Shown piece by piece: positions 8,864-18,129 of a stretch of DNA of 43,353 nt. Origin of the DNA: Saprospiraceae bacterium. Lineage in GTDB: Bacteria > Bacteroidota > Bacteroidia > Chitinophagales > Saprospiraceae. The DNA lies in assembly GCA_016717265.1 (NCBI GenBank), contig JADKFX010000002.1:1-43353 (forward strand). The letters are read 5' to 3'. The notes under the pieces were generated by a model. That model was not told the origin of the DNA, did no database searches, and worked only from the letters and a program-made list of their open reading frames with translations. Positions within the stretch are counted from its first letter, which is position 1; every line of letters begins with the position of its first letter. The position numbers were made by a program, and so were the translations under genes.

Positions 8864-10159
8864 ATGCCGCTGAATGAAACTACCCCCTCAGCCTTCAGAA
8901 TTTCTTCTCATATGGCCGAAACCTTGATCCCATCGGAAATCATTAAACTGGCTGCCGAAGTGAATCACAAGATTCAAGCTGGAGAACATATTTTCAACTT
9001 GACAATTGGCGACTTTAATCCAAGCATTTTTCCAATACCAAAAGGATTGGAAAAATTTATCATTAAAGCATATCAAGAAGGGCATACCAATTATCCTGCT
9101 GCCAATGGAATGGTAGATTTAAGACAGGTACTTTCAACGCAAATAAATGAAAAACTTGGGCTTCACTATAGTGCTGATGAAATCCTAATTTCTGGTGGTG
9201 CAAGGCCTTTAATATATGCTATTTACAAAACACTTCTAGATCGGGGTGATACTGTATTATATCCAGTTCCATCCTGGAACAATAATCATTATTGTCATTT
9301 ATGCGAAGCGAATGGGATTGCGCTTGAAGTGAATGCCGATCAAAATTTTATGCCAACTGCTGCCGATTTTGAACCTCATATACAAAAAGCTACACTCATC
9401 GCTTTATGCTCCCCACAAAATCCGACAGGTACTGTGTTTACAGAAGACACACTTCGGGATATCTGCAAGCTTGTATTGACAGAAAACATCCGAAGAAAAG
9501 GCATTCAAAAGCCACTGTATATCATGTATGATCAAATTTATTGGGAATTAAGTTTTGGTGATACAAAACATTTCGATCCTGTTAGTTTAATTCCTGAATT
9601 AAGAGATTATGTAATTTATGTCGATGGACTTTCAAAAGTATATGCAGCTACCGGTATTCGGGTCGGATGGTCATTTGGACCTCGAAAAATAATGGATCAG
9701 ATGCGGGCAATTCTGTCTCATATTGGAGCCTGGGCTCCTAAAGCAGAACAAATGGCTACTGCCTGGTTTATAAAAGATCAACAAGAGGTACAAACCTATT
9801 TGGATTGGTTCAAACCAGAAATTCATACCCGATTAACAGGTTTATATGAGGGGATCTTAAATCTCAAACACCTTGGATATCCAATTGATATCATCCATCC
9901 ACAAGCTGCTATTTATTTAACTGTTAAATGTCCCTGGAAAAATAAAAAAACAGCGGAAGGCAGAATTTTACAAAATCAAATTCAGGTAACTGATTATATA
10001 TTGAATGCTTGTAAAGTAGGAATTGTTCCTTTTAAGGCTTTCGGTGCATCGGAAGATTCTGAATGGTATCGAATATCTGTTGGCACATTAAAAAAACTTG
10101 AAATTGCTGAAATTGTAAATGCTTTGAAATCTGGCATGGATCAATTAATGGAAGTATAA
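8864..10159 (+). CDS. Class I/II PLP aminotransferase
   Basis: 431 aa. NLTIGDFNPSIFPIP matches the substrate-contacting N-terminal stretch, YPAANGMVDLR the family's YxxxxGxxxLR, ISGGARPLIYAIY the PLP-phosphate loop, CSPQNPTGTVF the NPTG motif, and MYDQIYWELSF the Asp-x-x-Tyr cofactor contact. DGLSKVYAATGIRVGW holds Schiff-base Lys258 and the glycine-rich end. This is the aspartate-aminotransferase-like fold I group; the exact amino donor cannot be read from sequence. The next gene (mannose-1-phosphate guanylyltransferase) starts 36 nt downstream on the same strand, so the two may share a transcript, though their functions do not obviously link. Confidence 0.85.
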   Translation: MPLNETTPSAFRISSHMAETLIPSEIIKLAAEVNHKIQAGEHIFNLTIGDFNPSIFPIPKGLEKFIIKAYQEGHTNYPAANGMVDLRQVLSTQINEKLGLHYSADEILISGGARPLIYAIYKTLLDRGDTVLYPVPSWNNNHYCHLCEANGIALEVNADQNFMPTAADFEPHIQKATLIALCSPQNPTGTVFTEDTLRDICKLVLTENIRRKGIQKPLYIMYDQIYWELSFGDTKHFDPVSLIPELRDYVIYVDGLSKVYAATGIRVGWSFGPRKIMDQMRAILSHIGAWAPKAEQMATAWFIKDQQEVQTYLDWFKPEIHTRLTGLYEGILNLKHLGYPIDIIHPQAAIYLTVKCPWKNKKTAEGRILQNQIQVTDYILNACKVGIVPFKAFGASEDSEWYRISVGTLKKLEIAEIVNALKSGMDQLMEV

Positions 10160-10195
10160 TCAACAATTCTTTTTTAGTTTTTAATTAAAATTTAG

Positions 10196-11272
10196 ATGGA
10201 AAATAAGCATCCTAATTATCATGCAATTATTATGGCAGGTGGAGTTGGAAGTAGATTCTGGCCGCTCAGTAGAAATCAAAAACCGAAACAATTTTTAGAT
10301 ATCTTAGGAACTGGTAAAACTTTAATTCAATTGACCTATGAGCGATTGATTAAAATTATACATCCAGAAAATATTTGGGTAGTAAGTCATGCGGATTATC
10401 AAGATTTAATTAAAGAGCAATTACCTTTACTTCAAACAAACAACATCTTATTAGAGCCCCAGCGGAAAAATACTGCACCCTGTATTCTATTTGCTGCACT
10501 TGAAATTTCCAGAAGAGATCCAAACTCAATATTATTTATTGCACCTTCCGATCATTTAATTTTAAATGAGTCCATGTTTGTAAAAGATGTTAGTGATAGT
10601 TTTGATTTTATTTCAAAGAATCCAGAAAACTTATTGACTTTTGGAATTCAAGCCTCCAGACCTGATACAGGTTACGGCTATATTAATTTTGATTCAAGCC
10701 AAGTCCTTGCCGAAGATATTTATCAGGTACATAAATTTGTTGAGAAACCAGATCATAACACTGCATTATCTTATTTAAGAAGTGGAAATTATGTTTGGAA
10801 CTCTGGTATGTTTCTATGGAATACTAATACCATATTACATTCCCTTGAAATCTATGCTCCAGATTTATTTAAAGCATTTAATTCCTATACGAATCCTTCT
10901 GATATTATTTCCATTTATCAAAATTGCAAATCAGATTCCATTGACATCGCTGTAATGGAAAAATCCAAATCTGTTGTCGTGAAAACTGTAGATTTTGGAT
11001 GGAGTGATTTAGGAACCTGGGGATCATTATATGAACTTTTACCACATGATTTGAATGAAAATGCAAGTACTAATACAACGCTTCTCTTAAGCCAAACCAA
11101 ATCTTGTATGATTCACGATGAACAACAAAAATTAATTGCTTTACATGGTGTGGAGGACTTAATCATTATTAATACCGAAGATGTATTATTGATTTGTCAT
11201 AAATCTGAAGAACAGGCAATTAAACAAATTGTTGGTACAGTACAGGAAACATTCGGTCCTGCTTTAACATAA
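10196..11272 (+). CDS. manC: Mannose-1-phosphate guanylyltransferase
   Basis: 358 aa. IIMAGGVGSRFWPLSRNQKP (about residues 12-31) is the nucleotidyltransferase signature of GDP-mannose pyrophosphorylases, with the GTP-binding glycine-rich loop and catalytic Arg/Lys. EPQRKNTAPCILFAAL, IAPSDHLIL, TGYGYI, VHKFVEKPD and VWNSGMF follow in the usual order. It makes GDP-mannose from mannose-1-phosphate and GTP for surface glycans. The length shows it lacks the fused phosphomannose isomerase domain of long bifunctional ManC/AlgA proteins. Glycans may modify T9SS cargo or form the anchor lipopolysaccharide, but this link to the neighbouring island is only an inference. Confidence 0.9.
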   Translation: MENKHPNYHAIIMAGGVGSRFWPLSRNQKPKQFLDILGTGKTLIQLTYERLIKIIHPENIWVVSHADYQDLIKEQLPLLQTNNILLEPQRKNTAPCILFAALEISRRDPNSILFIAPSDHLILNESMFVKDVSDSFDFISKNPENLLTFGIQASRPDTGYGYINFDSSQVLAEDIYQVHKFVEKPDHNTALSYLRSGNYVWNSGMFLWNTNTILHSLEIYAPDLFKAFNSYTNPSDIISIYQNCKSDSIDIAVMEKSKSVVVKTVDFGWSDLGTWGSLYELLPHDLNENASTNTTLLLSQTKSCMIHDEQQKLIALHGVEDLIIINTEDVLLICHKSEEQAIKQIVGTVQETFGPALT

Positions 11273-11421
11273 GCTTTCGCAAGGTCTCATTTTAAGGATT
11301 TACAAAAACAGGCTTACAAGATATCCTTTAAGTTAGGTTAATAAATTTGAGGAGCATGTTTATAATATAGCCTAAAAAAATTTATAAAATTTTTTTAATT
11401 TCTTTTAATAATAAGCTATTA

Positions 11422-11446
11422 CTTAAAATGCATCCGAAATTTTAAG
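11422..11446. repeat. Dispersed GCATCC hairpin, copy 1
   Basis: A perfect 8-bp stem, CTTAAAAT/ATTTTAAG, has a 9-nt loop GCATCCGAA. The same stem and loop recur at 23653-23677, and weaker relatives are at about 16532 and 39611. It lies 149 nt after manC without a T-run, so it is not a standard terminator. The surrounding 11273-11520 has no gene I can see; a second 8-bp hairpin (AATTTCAT/ATGAAATT) follows at 11458-11478. Confidence 0.6.
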
Positions 11447-11520
11447 ATCTATAAAATAATTTCATATAAAATGAAATTTAAAAAAATGCATATTTTTAAA
11501 CCAAATTTAAATTTTTACAT

Positions 11521-11815
11521 AACAACAATTTACACATAATAAAAATAAATATATAAAAATACTTGTCAAAAAATTAGGAAAATATGTTTTTTTTCACCTT
11601 TGCGATGAAGTAGTGTTGTTTTCAAATTCAGTTATTTTTACTTCATTTATTTCAAACGAGTCTTTAAGAACAATCCCTGAACTCGTGTGTACATCAAACT
11701 ATTTTGTTTGTAGATATTACCTTTTTAAAAGGTATTTATTTGTTTGAAAATTTTATTGAGAATTAATTTATTCGATTGATTTTATAGTGTGTGCTATAAG
11801 ACAGGTATTGTATTG
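11521..11815 (+). repeat. Repeated structured leader element, copy A
   Basis: About 295 bp match copy B (16593-16892) almost base for base; I count six substitutions plus a different T-run length (8 versus 13). It has no open reading frame of note. It contains CACCTTTGC at about 11596-11603, close to the Bacteroidota TAnnTTTGC promoter. Possible hairpins follow: ATGAAGTA (11605-11612) with TACTTCAT (11639-11646); ACGAGT (11656-11661) with ACTCGT (11681-11686); CAAAC/GTTTG (11695-11710); TACCTTTTTAAAAGGTA (11718-11734); TATAG/CTATA (11783-11798). All three substitutions downstream of the promoter fall in predicted loops. It leads into a truncated cargo gene, as copy B leads into an intact one. 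The strand is inferred from the promoter and genes. Confidence 0.75.
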
Positions 11816-11837
11816 TCTTTAGATGCATTCAAAATAA

Positions 11838-12323
11838 AATGGATTAAATTTTATTTTTTGTTATGAAGCGCTGAGAGCATCTGATGGCAGTACATACTCA
11901 TATGGCCTCATAAGTAGTTATATAATAGGTCCCTTTGATGAAAGTATTTTTTTAGTAGTCAAAATATGTACCACATCAGTTTGTAACTGTTCAACACCTT
12001 ATTGTTTTAAAACTATCAATGTACCTTTTCCTGATTGCGATAATCTTGAGTATCGATTCAAAAATTCCCATTATTCAAAATCAATTGGCGGAGGCGATCT
12101 TATTGTTATTCCAAATCCTATAATTAAGAACGAGATTATACTAAGATCAACATTGGAGGCTACCGATTTTGAAGTATTAAATTCGTCTGGTTTTATAGTT
12201 CATCGTGGAAATTTTAATGATCAGGAATATAAGTTTACTTTAAATATTTCATCCGGATTATACTTTATAAGATATAAAAATAGTTACAATAAATTTACCT
12301 ATTTAAAATTTATTAAATTGTAA
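11838..12323 (+). pseudogene. 5'-truncated T9SS type A cargo remnant
   Basis: 161 codons are open from the stop at 11835-11837 to TAA 12321-12323, with no start codon and no signal peptide. The first part is Cys-rich (KICTTSVCNCSTPYCF), a style seen in the intact cargo protein at 17002. The end is a good type A sorting tail: LIVIPNPIIKNEI, then FEVLNSSGFIVHRGNF and SSGLYFIRYKN, closing with a basic stretch. The repeated leader ends 22 nt before the open frame. The picture is a leader-plus-cargo unit that has lost the 5' half of its gene, by deletion or recombination. A strong terminator follows directly, so the unit's 3' end is intact. Confidence 0.7.
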
Positions 12324-12331
12324 TCCAATAT

Positions 12332-12373
12332 AAAAAGCTTGTGAGATAATAATACATTCTCACAAGCTTTTTT
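12332..12373 (+). terminator. Strong intrinsic terminator
   Basis: A perfect 15-bp stem (AAAAAGCTTGTGAGA / TCTCACAAGCTTTTT) has an 11-nt loop and continues the T-run. It ends the truncated cargo unit. Confidence 0.85.
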
Positions 12374-12394
12374 AATTAATTAAGAATGATTTAT

Positions 12395-12403
12395 TAACTT
12401 TGC
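12395..12403 (+). promoter_or_regulatory. Promoter -7 element of the 1337-aa protein gene
   Basis: TAACTTTGC is an exact match to TAnnTTTGC, 42 nt before the TTG start at 12445 and just after the preceding terminator. No clear -33 TTG is seen at the usual distance. Confidence 0.6.
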
Positions 12404-12444
12404 TTAAAGGTATGGTTTCTAATAAATGTTAATAACAAAATCAA

Positions 12445-15400
12445 TTGACAAGATTATTTAATATTCTCCTGATTATAATGGGTGTTCATTTATGTAATGC
12501 TCAATCAAAGTCATGCATAAATAGGGATTCAAGTTTGTGCTATATTTCTGAAAAGCTTCCCAAGTTAAACTTAATTTTAGAAAAAAAATTGGAATGTAAA
12601 GAGATTATTCCTGATACACAAACTCCATTGTTGGCGGATATGGATGGGGATTGTATACCAGAATTAATTGTACAAGACACAAACCGTGAAAATTTACTGA
12701 TAATAAATGCTAAAACCGGATTGGTAAAAACTAAAATTAAAACTTACATTTTATATCCTTATTGGAATAGCTTTTGTGTGGCGGATGTGGACAAAGATGG
12801 AGTACTTGAAATTTTCGTTATTGCGGCAAATTTTTTCACAAATCCTTCTAATATTCAAAGCCGAATAATTTGTTACAATACAAATGGTATTATCCGATGG
12901 ATTTCGGATCAAAGAGTTGATAGGGATTACAATAATAAAATAACTGATATTATTGGTATACCGGCAATAGCAGATTTTAATCAGGATGGTGTTCCAGAGA
13001 TCTATGTGAGTAATAAAATATTTAATGCTCAAACAGGAGTAAAATTGGCAGATGGAGGTCATAATGGTATAGGCTGTGATATTTCGTCTGGATTATTCTA
13101 TGGTCCTAGTACTATTGCTTCACAACTTGATACGGATACATTTGATTTGGAATTAGCAGCTGGATACTCCGTTTATAAGGTCAATATTTTAAACCCTAAC
13201 GGATTAATTGGAAACAGCATGATCCCAATAAACATTAAAGTAAATAGTGAATACAAGGATGGAACTACCACAGTAGCAGACATTAATTTGGATGGTCAAC
13301 TGGATATTATTGTAACAACTCCTGGAGTAGGTGGAAGTGTATTAATTTACGTATATACACTTTATAATGGTTTGCCAAAACTACTTACTAAAGTGAACCC
13401 AATAGGTTCAGATGCTGGGGTAGGAATTCCATTAATTGGCGACATTAGAGGTATAGGCAAACCCTCTATTCTAATTAATAGAGAAAACAAATTATATGCC
13501 TACACCTATAATGGAACTGGATTTTTACAACAGGATTGGGTTTTTACTACAACTGATTCGTCCGGTTCAACTGGTCTAACCATGTTTGACTTTAACAACG
13601 ATGGTAAACAAGAAATTGTGATTCGTGATATGACTTCACTTAAAATTATTGATGGTTCTGGTGTAATGCCAAAGTTGATTGGACAAGTAGATTGTTATTC
13701 GCATACTTGGAGTGAATATCCAATAGTAGGAAGTTTTGATAGTGCAAATCATGCAATAATTTGTGTACCTTGCCTCTCAAGTCTTAACGAATCAAATGGT
13801 AAGCTAACTATCTTTGGTCCTCCAGACAGTCTTCCTGGTTGGGCTCCCGCTCGTGGTATCTGGAATCAATACAACTATCATGTGCTTAATATAAATGACG
13901 ACCTCACCGTACCGCGCGTACAAAAAAACAATGCCACTTATAAAAATGGAAAGTATAATAATTTTTATGTGCAGGAATCACTTTTAGAGGACGGCATGTA
14001 TCTAAGAAAAGCGGCAAGCCTAACTGGAAAAATCAAATGCATTAATTATGATCCAATAAAAGAAGAATACACAGTAATATTTGACATTCACAATCGCCAA
14101 GATGCATCATTTATTGCAGATTCCAGTCTACCCGTTTCTTTTTACAATGGAGATCCTTCAACAGGAGGGATATTAATTGGTACATATTATACTTTTAAAA
14201 AATTATTTGGTGGAGATAGCTTGCTGAATCTAGAGTTTAAATTTTCAGTGTCCAATCTTGCAGATCTTTTTATGGTGATCAATACTACCAGGAATGGATC
14301 AGGGCAGTTTGATCCTACTGATTTTTCTATTGCAGAATGCGATTATACTGACAATATATTTCGTACACTCGAATTGCCAAAGATCGAAAAATTAAAAGCA
14401 AGCATATGTAATGGTGATACATACAATTTCTATGATACCCTTCTAAATAATGCTGGTATGTACTATCATAAACTGAGTGCGGTAAAGGGATGTGATAGTT
14501 TGATATTTATTTTGGAATTAACTCTTGTTGATTCAGTTCATACAACACAATCAATAATCGCTTGTGATGGATATTCATGGAATGGCACTACCTATACACA
14601 AAGTGGAAGCTTTATCTTTGACACTATAAACCAATTTGGTTGCGATAGTATTGCCACTCTGGATCTTGTCATTAATAAGCCAGATAATATAAACTTACAA
14701 CATACAGCTTGTGATAGTTTTTCTTGGAATGGAAATACCTATGACAAAAGTGGGAGCTATCCATTTCAAACAGTAAATAATCTTGGCTGTGATAGTATAA
14801 CAACATTGGAACTTGTAATCAACAAATCCGATAGTCAAGCGATTAATCATAATGCTTGTAATAGTTATGAATGGAATGGACAAATATATGCACAAAGCGG
14901 TACTTATAAATTTGATACTGTAAATAGATTTGGATGCGATAGTGCTGTTTCTTTAGATTTAACTATCAATTCAATCATTAACGTAAATTTAGTAGATGCT
15001 GCCTGCGATAGTTATACCTGGAATGGCAATACATATATACAAAGTGGTACTTACCAATATAAAACAATAAATCAACAGGGCTGCGATAGCATTACCACAT
15101 TGCAACTCAAAATAAACAAATCAAATAATTCAACTACATCACTGACGACTTGTGACAATTACACTTGGAATGGAGTTACATATAACCAAAGTGGTATTTA
15201 TCAACAAAAAACACTGAACAATTCTGGATGCGATAGCACAGCTACACTGCAACTCACAATTAACAAATCAAGCAACTCAGTTATAGATAATACGAGTTGT
15301 GAAAGTTATACTTGGAATGGCAATACATATACACAAAGTGGCAGTTATCAATATCAAACATTGAATGTTTCAGGATGCGATAGCATCGCTACGCTTAAGC

Positions 15401-16458
15401 TGATCATTAATAAGTCTGATCAATTGAATATCAATCAAACGACCTGTGATACATTTACCTGGAATGGAAATACCTACGATAAAAGTGGTAGCTATCCATA
15501 TCAAACAGTAAATAATCTTGGCTGTGATAGTGTCATCAATCTAAACCTTACTATTAATAAATCATCTAAAGCAGATTTGGCATTATCTGTATGCGATAGT
15601 TTGAATTTTCTTGGCAAAACTTTAAAAGCAAATGGGAATTATACATTTAAAGTTCAAAATGTTGCAGGATGTGATTCTGTAATTAATCTAAGTCTGAATA
15701 TCAGATCTGAGTTTTATAATAACTCTATATCAAGTTGTGATTCTTTCACCTGGAATCTGAATGGCCAATCATACAATCAATCCGGAATATATCTAAAAAA
15801 GTATACCAATAGTTTTGGTTGCGATTCAATTTACACACTCGATTTGAATATTTTTAAAAGTTATGAGTTAGTTGAGCAAGAAGAAGTCTGTAAAGAATTT
15901 CTATGGCAGGTAAATAAAACTTTATTAAAACAATCCGGTGAATACACACATCCATTAAAAACTATTCAGGGCTGTGATTCCATTATCAAATTGAATCTTA
16001 TTGTGAATCACGATTTTGAAAAAGCAGATACTGTAGTTACTGACAGTGCTTACACCTGGTTTGTCAATCATCAAACATATCCGATATCTGGTATTTATCA
16101 GGAGCATTTTATTTCAAGCACTGGATGTGATTCTATTCATGTTTTGTTTCTGACCATTAAAAAGGACGTGGGAATTTACTATCCCAACGTTATCCGGCCT
16201 GGTGGACCCAATGGTTGGTTTACGATATTTGATAATGGTTATACAATTTCATCAATAACAACTCTATCTGTCTATGACCGTTGGGGCGATTTGATTTGGC
16301 AAAAACATGGTATTCTCCCAAATGATCTTCATATGGGTTGGGATGGAAAATTTAATGGACAGAATGTAATGCCAGGTGTTTATGTGTGGCATGCCCAAAT
16401 AACACTTCAAGATGGAAGTGTAATTACAAAAAAGGGTGATGTAACAGCAGTAAGATAA
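12445..16458 (+). CDS. Giant T9SS type B surface protein: FG-GAP/VCBS region plus 12 two-cysteine repeats
   Basis: 1337 aa, starting at TTG: the upstream frame meets a stop at 12430 and the next Met is too late for the signal peptide (hydrophobic core, then LCNAQ). Residues ~60-450 hold DxDxDG calcium-loop motifs (DMDGDCIPEL, DVDKDGVLEI, DFNQDGVPEI, DINLDGQLDI, DFNNDGKQEI) of an FG-GAP/VCBS beta-propeller. About 650-1240 are 12 tandem ~47-aa repeats of the form ACDSYTWNG-TY-SG-Y ... GCDSI-TL-L-INKS, with two Cys each; the last repeat lacks its first Cys. The C-terminal ~90 residues (YPNVIRPGG, VYDRWGDLIW, GWDGKFNGQNVMPGVYVW) are a type B tail, though PNGW replaces the usual PNGDG-ND. The likely role is a secreted adhesin or matrix protein; ligand unknown. 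Confidence 0.85.
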   Translation: MTRLFNILLIIMGVHLCNAQSKSCINRDSSLCYISEKLPKLNLILEKKLECKEIIPDTQTPLLADMDGDCIPELIVQDTNRENLLIINAKTGLVKTKIKTYILYPYWNSFCVADVDKDGVLEIFVIAANFFTNPSNIQSRIICYNTNGIIRWISDQRVDRDYNNKITDIIGIPAIADFNQDGVPEIYVSNKIFNAQTGVKLADGGHNGIGCDISSGLFYGPSTIASQLDTDTFDLELAAGYSVYKVNILNPNGLIGNSMIPINIKVNSEYKDGTTTVADINLDGQLDIIVTTPGVGGSVLIYVYTLYNGLPKLLTKVNPIGSDAGVGIPLIGDIRGIGKPSILINRENKLYAYTYNGTGFLQQDWVFTTTDSSGSTGLTMFDFNNDGKQEIVIRDMTSLKIIDGSGVMPKLIGQVDCYSHTWSEYPIVGSFDSANHAIICVPCLSSLNESNGKLTIFGPPDSLPGWAPARGIWNQYNYHVLNINDDLTVPRVQKNNATYKNGKYNNFYVQESLLEDGMYLRKAASLTGKIKCINYDPIKEEYTVIFDIHNRQDASFIADSSLPVSFYNGDPSTGGILIGTYYTFKKLFGGDSLLNLEFKFSVSNLADLFMVINTTRNGSGQFDPTDFSIAECDYTDNIFRTLELPKIEKLKASICNGDTYNFYDTLLNNAGMYYHKLSAVKGCDSLIFILELTLVDSVHTTQSIIACDGYSWNGTTYTQSGSFIFDTINQFGCDSIATLDLVINKPDNINLQHTACDSFSWNGNTYDKSGSYPFQTVNNLGCDSITTLELVINKSDSQAINHNACNSYEWNGQIYAQSGTYKFDTVNRFGCDSAVSLDLTINSIINVNLVDAACDSYTWNGNTYIQSGTYQYKTINQQGCDSITTLQLKINKSNNSTTSLTTCDNYTWNGVTYNQSGIYQQKTLNNSGCDSTATLQLTINKSSNSVIDNTSCESYTWNGNTYTQSGSYQYQTLNVSGCDSIATLKLIINKSDQLNINQTTCDTFTWNGNTYDKSGSYPYQTVNNLGCDSVINLNLTINKSSKADLALSVCDSLNFLGKTLKANGNYTFKVQNVAGCDSVINLSLNIRSEFYNNSISSCDSFTWNLNGQSYNQSGIYLKKYTNSFGCDSIYTLDLNIFKSYELVEQEEVCKEFLWQVNKTLLKQSGEYTHPLKTIQGCDSIIKLNLIVNHDFEKADTVVTDSAYTWFVNHQTYPISGIYQEHFISSTGCDSIHVLFLTIKKDVGIYYPNVIRPGGPNGWFTIFDNGYTISSITTLSVYDRWGDLIWQKHGILPNDLHMGWDGKFNGQNVMPGVYVWHAQITLQDGSVITKKGDVTAVR
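14401..16161 (+). repeat. Twelve tandem ~47-codon repeats within the 1337-aa gene
   Basis: The units align on two CDS tripeptides spaced about 30 residues apart and on WNGNTY/QSG-Y. Units 3 and 8 are nearly identical over TYDKSGSYPFQTVNNLGCDS (one residue differs), so they look like a recent internal copy. Unit 9 (CDSLNFLGKT) and the first and last units are the most diverged. Confidence 0.8.
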
Positions 16459-16464
16459 ATTCAG

Positions 16465-16486
16465 AAAATGCTAAATCCAGCATTTT
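16465..16486 (+). terminator. Hairpin after the 1337-aa gene
   Basis: An 8-bp stem AAAATGCT/AGCATTTT with 6-nt loop starts six nt after the stop. The tail is only moderately T-rich, so efficiency is uncertain. Confidence 0.55.
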
Positions 16487-16531
16487 AGTATTTCAAATTT
16501 TTGAGAACTCCAGTTTTATTTTACTGAATCT

Positions 16532-16548
16532 AAAATGCATCTGATTTT
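16532..16548. repeat. Diverged GCATCC-type hairpin
   Basis: AAAAT/ATTTT with loop GCATCTG resembles the hairpins at 11422 and 23653. It lies upstream of leader copy B as the 11422 copy lies upstream of copy A. Confidence 0.35.
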
Positions 16549-16592
16549 GATTGAAAATGGAAATTTTTTTATATTTAAGCAAGCGAATATAT

Positions 16593-16892
16593 AACAACAG
16601 TTTACACATAATAAAAATAAATATATAAAAATACTTATCAAAAAATTAGGAATATATGTTTTTTTTTTTTTCACCTTTGCGATGAAGTAGTGTTGTTTAC
16701 AAATTAAGTTATTTTTACTTCATTTATTTCAAACGAGTCTTTAAGAACAATCCCTGAACTCGTGTGTACATCAAACTATTTTGTTTGTAGATATTACCTT
16801 TTTAAAAGGTATTTATTTGTTTGAAAATTTTATTGAGAATTAATTTATTCGATTGATTTTATAGTGTTTGCTATAAGACAGGTATTGTATTG
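16593..16892 (+). repeat. Repeated structured leader element, copy B
   Basis: This is the second copy of the ~300-bp element at 11521. It keeps the CACCTTTGC promoter-like motif and the same five candidate stems, for example ATGAAGTA (16682-16689) with TACTTCAT (16716-16723). Copy-specific changes sit in the loop of that stem (two) and in the loop of TATAG/CTATA (one). It ends 109 nt before the ATG at 17002, so transcription from its promoter would give a 5' leader of about 315 nt. The rest of 16459-17001 has no gene. Confidence 0.75.
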
Positions 16893-17001
16893 CGTAAAAT
16901 TTAAACATTTTTAAATTATTTTGCCTATGGACACGGGAATGCATTTAAATAAAACGATGAAATAAGACCAGCTTCATTTTTTTAATCTTAAATCATTCTA
17001 T

Positions 17002-18129
17002 ATGAAACTCATTACATTTTTCGTACTTATAATTTTTACACAATCTATGTATGGACAATCCGCTTGTTCAGCACAATATGATTTTACTATGGTTGGAGAT
17101 TCCAATACTTGCGTATATACATTTACACCAAATACTTTTCCTGGCAGCCCGAGTGTATGTTCTATTGATTGGGTAATTGGAAGTACCGGAACTTATGGTT
17201 TAGCTTGTGATCCAGGTCCAATGACTGCCAATCCACTTACCTACTCATTTTGTTTTGATGGCTATTACAACATCACGATGAATGTCCGTTTTTGCAGCGG
17301 AGCATATTGTTATGTTACCAAAGTGCTCTATGTGCGATGTTTAGGAGCTACAAAGTGTGATCCTGACCCAAATCGTATCACTTCTATTCCAGATCCAAAA
17401 GTGGAAATTACCTATATAGAACCTGATACTTGTGATTTTAATAGAGGCTCTCCTGTTTCTGGTTGTATGTCCATATGGAATGGTAATAATGGCTATTACA
17501 TTTCCTGTGGATGGAAATGGGCTATCAGAGTGCATCCAAGTAGTTGTAATTTTTTTACCTATTATGTTCAGTATGATTCCATAAGATCTTGTGGAAACTA
17601 TTCTTGTGTTACAAGATCACTGGATACAAATATCATTTGTATTAAAGCCTATATTGATAGACCGATATACATCGTTGCAACTGCTTTTGGATGCTGCATT
17701 CCAGCAGGTTACCAGCGAGGCTATATATGGACCCCAAGCCCCGATGGTGGCGTTTATACAATAATTGATGATCCTGATCCAATCGTTAGTGTATATTGTA
17801 GTGCTTACCGCCATTGTACAAATTATACCTATTGCACTGAAAACCCACAAACCATGAATCAAACCTCTGGTTGGCCTGGTACTACCTGCTTTTGGGCTGG
17901 CAACAAAACAGAACAAAGGGATAACTTAAAGGCTGTAGAGCATTTTAATATTGAACAAAATATTGTAATTTATAATATTCAAGGTAAAGAAGTTTTTAAA
18001 GGCAGATGGATCTTTGGCGATCCTTCCAATTTGTATTTAAATTGGCCAGATCATATAACATCAGGACTGTACTTTATAAAATTTCAGCACTCTACAGAAA
18101 AATCGCTTGTAAAATTGTATAAATTTTAA
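17002..18129 (+). CDS. Cys-rich secreted protein with atypical T9SS type A tail
   Basis: 375 aa with a clean signal peptide (MKLITFFVLIIFTQ, cleavage near YGQS). About 25 cysteines in the mature part suggest many disulfides. Residues ~20-115 look like a PKD-type beta sandwich (FCFDGYYNITMNVRFCSGAYC), and the middle is an unknown Cys/Tyr-rich domain. The last ~60 residues (IVIYNIQGKEVFKGRW ... ITSGLYFIKFQ ... SLVKLYKF) match the second half of a type A sorting tail, but the usual PNP motif at its start is missing (FNIEQN instead). It is preceded by leader copy B. It should be exported if the short tail works; ligand and function are unknown. Confidence 0.7.
   Translation: MKLITFFVLIIFTQSMYGQSACSAQYDFTMVGDSNTCVYTFTPNTFPGSPSVCSIDWVIGSTGTYGLACDPGPMTANPLTYSFCFDGYYNITMNVRFCSGAYCYVTKVLYVRCLGATKCDPDPNRITSIPDPKVEITYIEPDTCDFNRGSPVSGCMSIWNGNNGYYISCGWKWAIRVHPSSCNFFTYYVQYDSIRSCGNYSCVTRSLDTNIICIKAYIDRPIYIVATAFGCCIPAGYQRGYIWTPSPDGGVYTIIDDPDPIVSVYCSAYRHCTNYTYCTENPQTMNQTSGWPGTTCFWAGNKTEQRDNLKAVEHFNIEQNIVIYNIQGKEVFKGRWIFGDPSNLYLNWPDHITSGLYFIKFQHSTEKSLVKLYKF

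Noticed and set aside
12426..12461. ATG at 12426 as start of the 1337-aa protein
   Set aside because: It is in a different frame and stops after 11 codons; a simple one-base correction does not join it to the signal peptide.
11521..16892. The two ~300-bp copies as ends of a composite transposon or IS
   Set aside because: They are direct repeats, with no terminal inverted repeats, no transposase gene and no target-site duplication between or near them.
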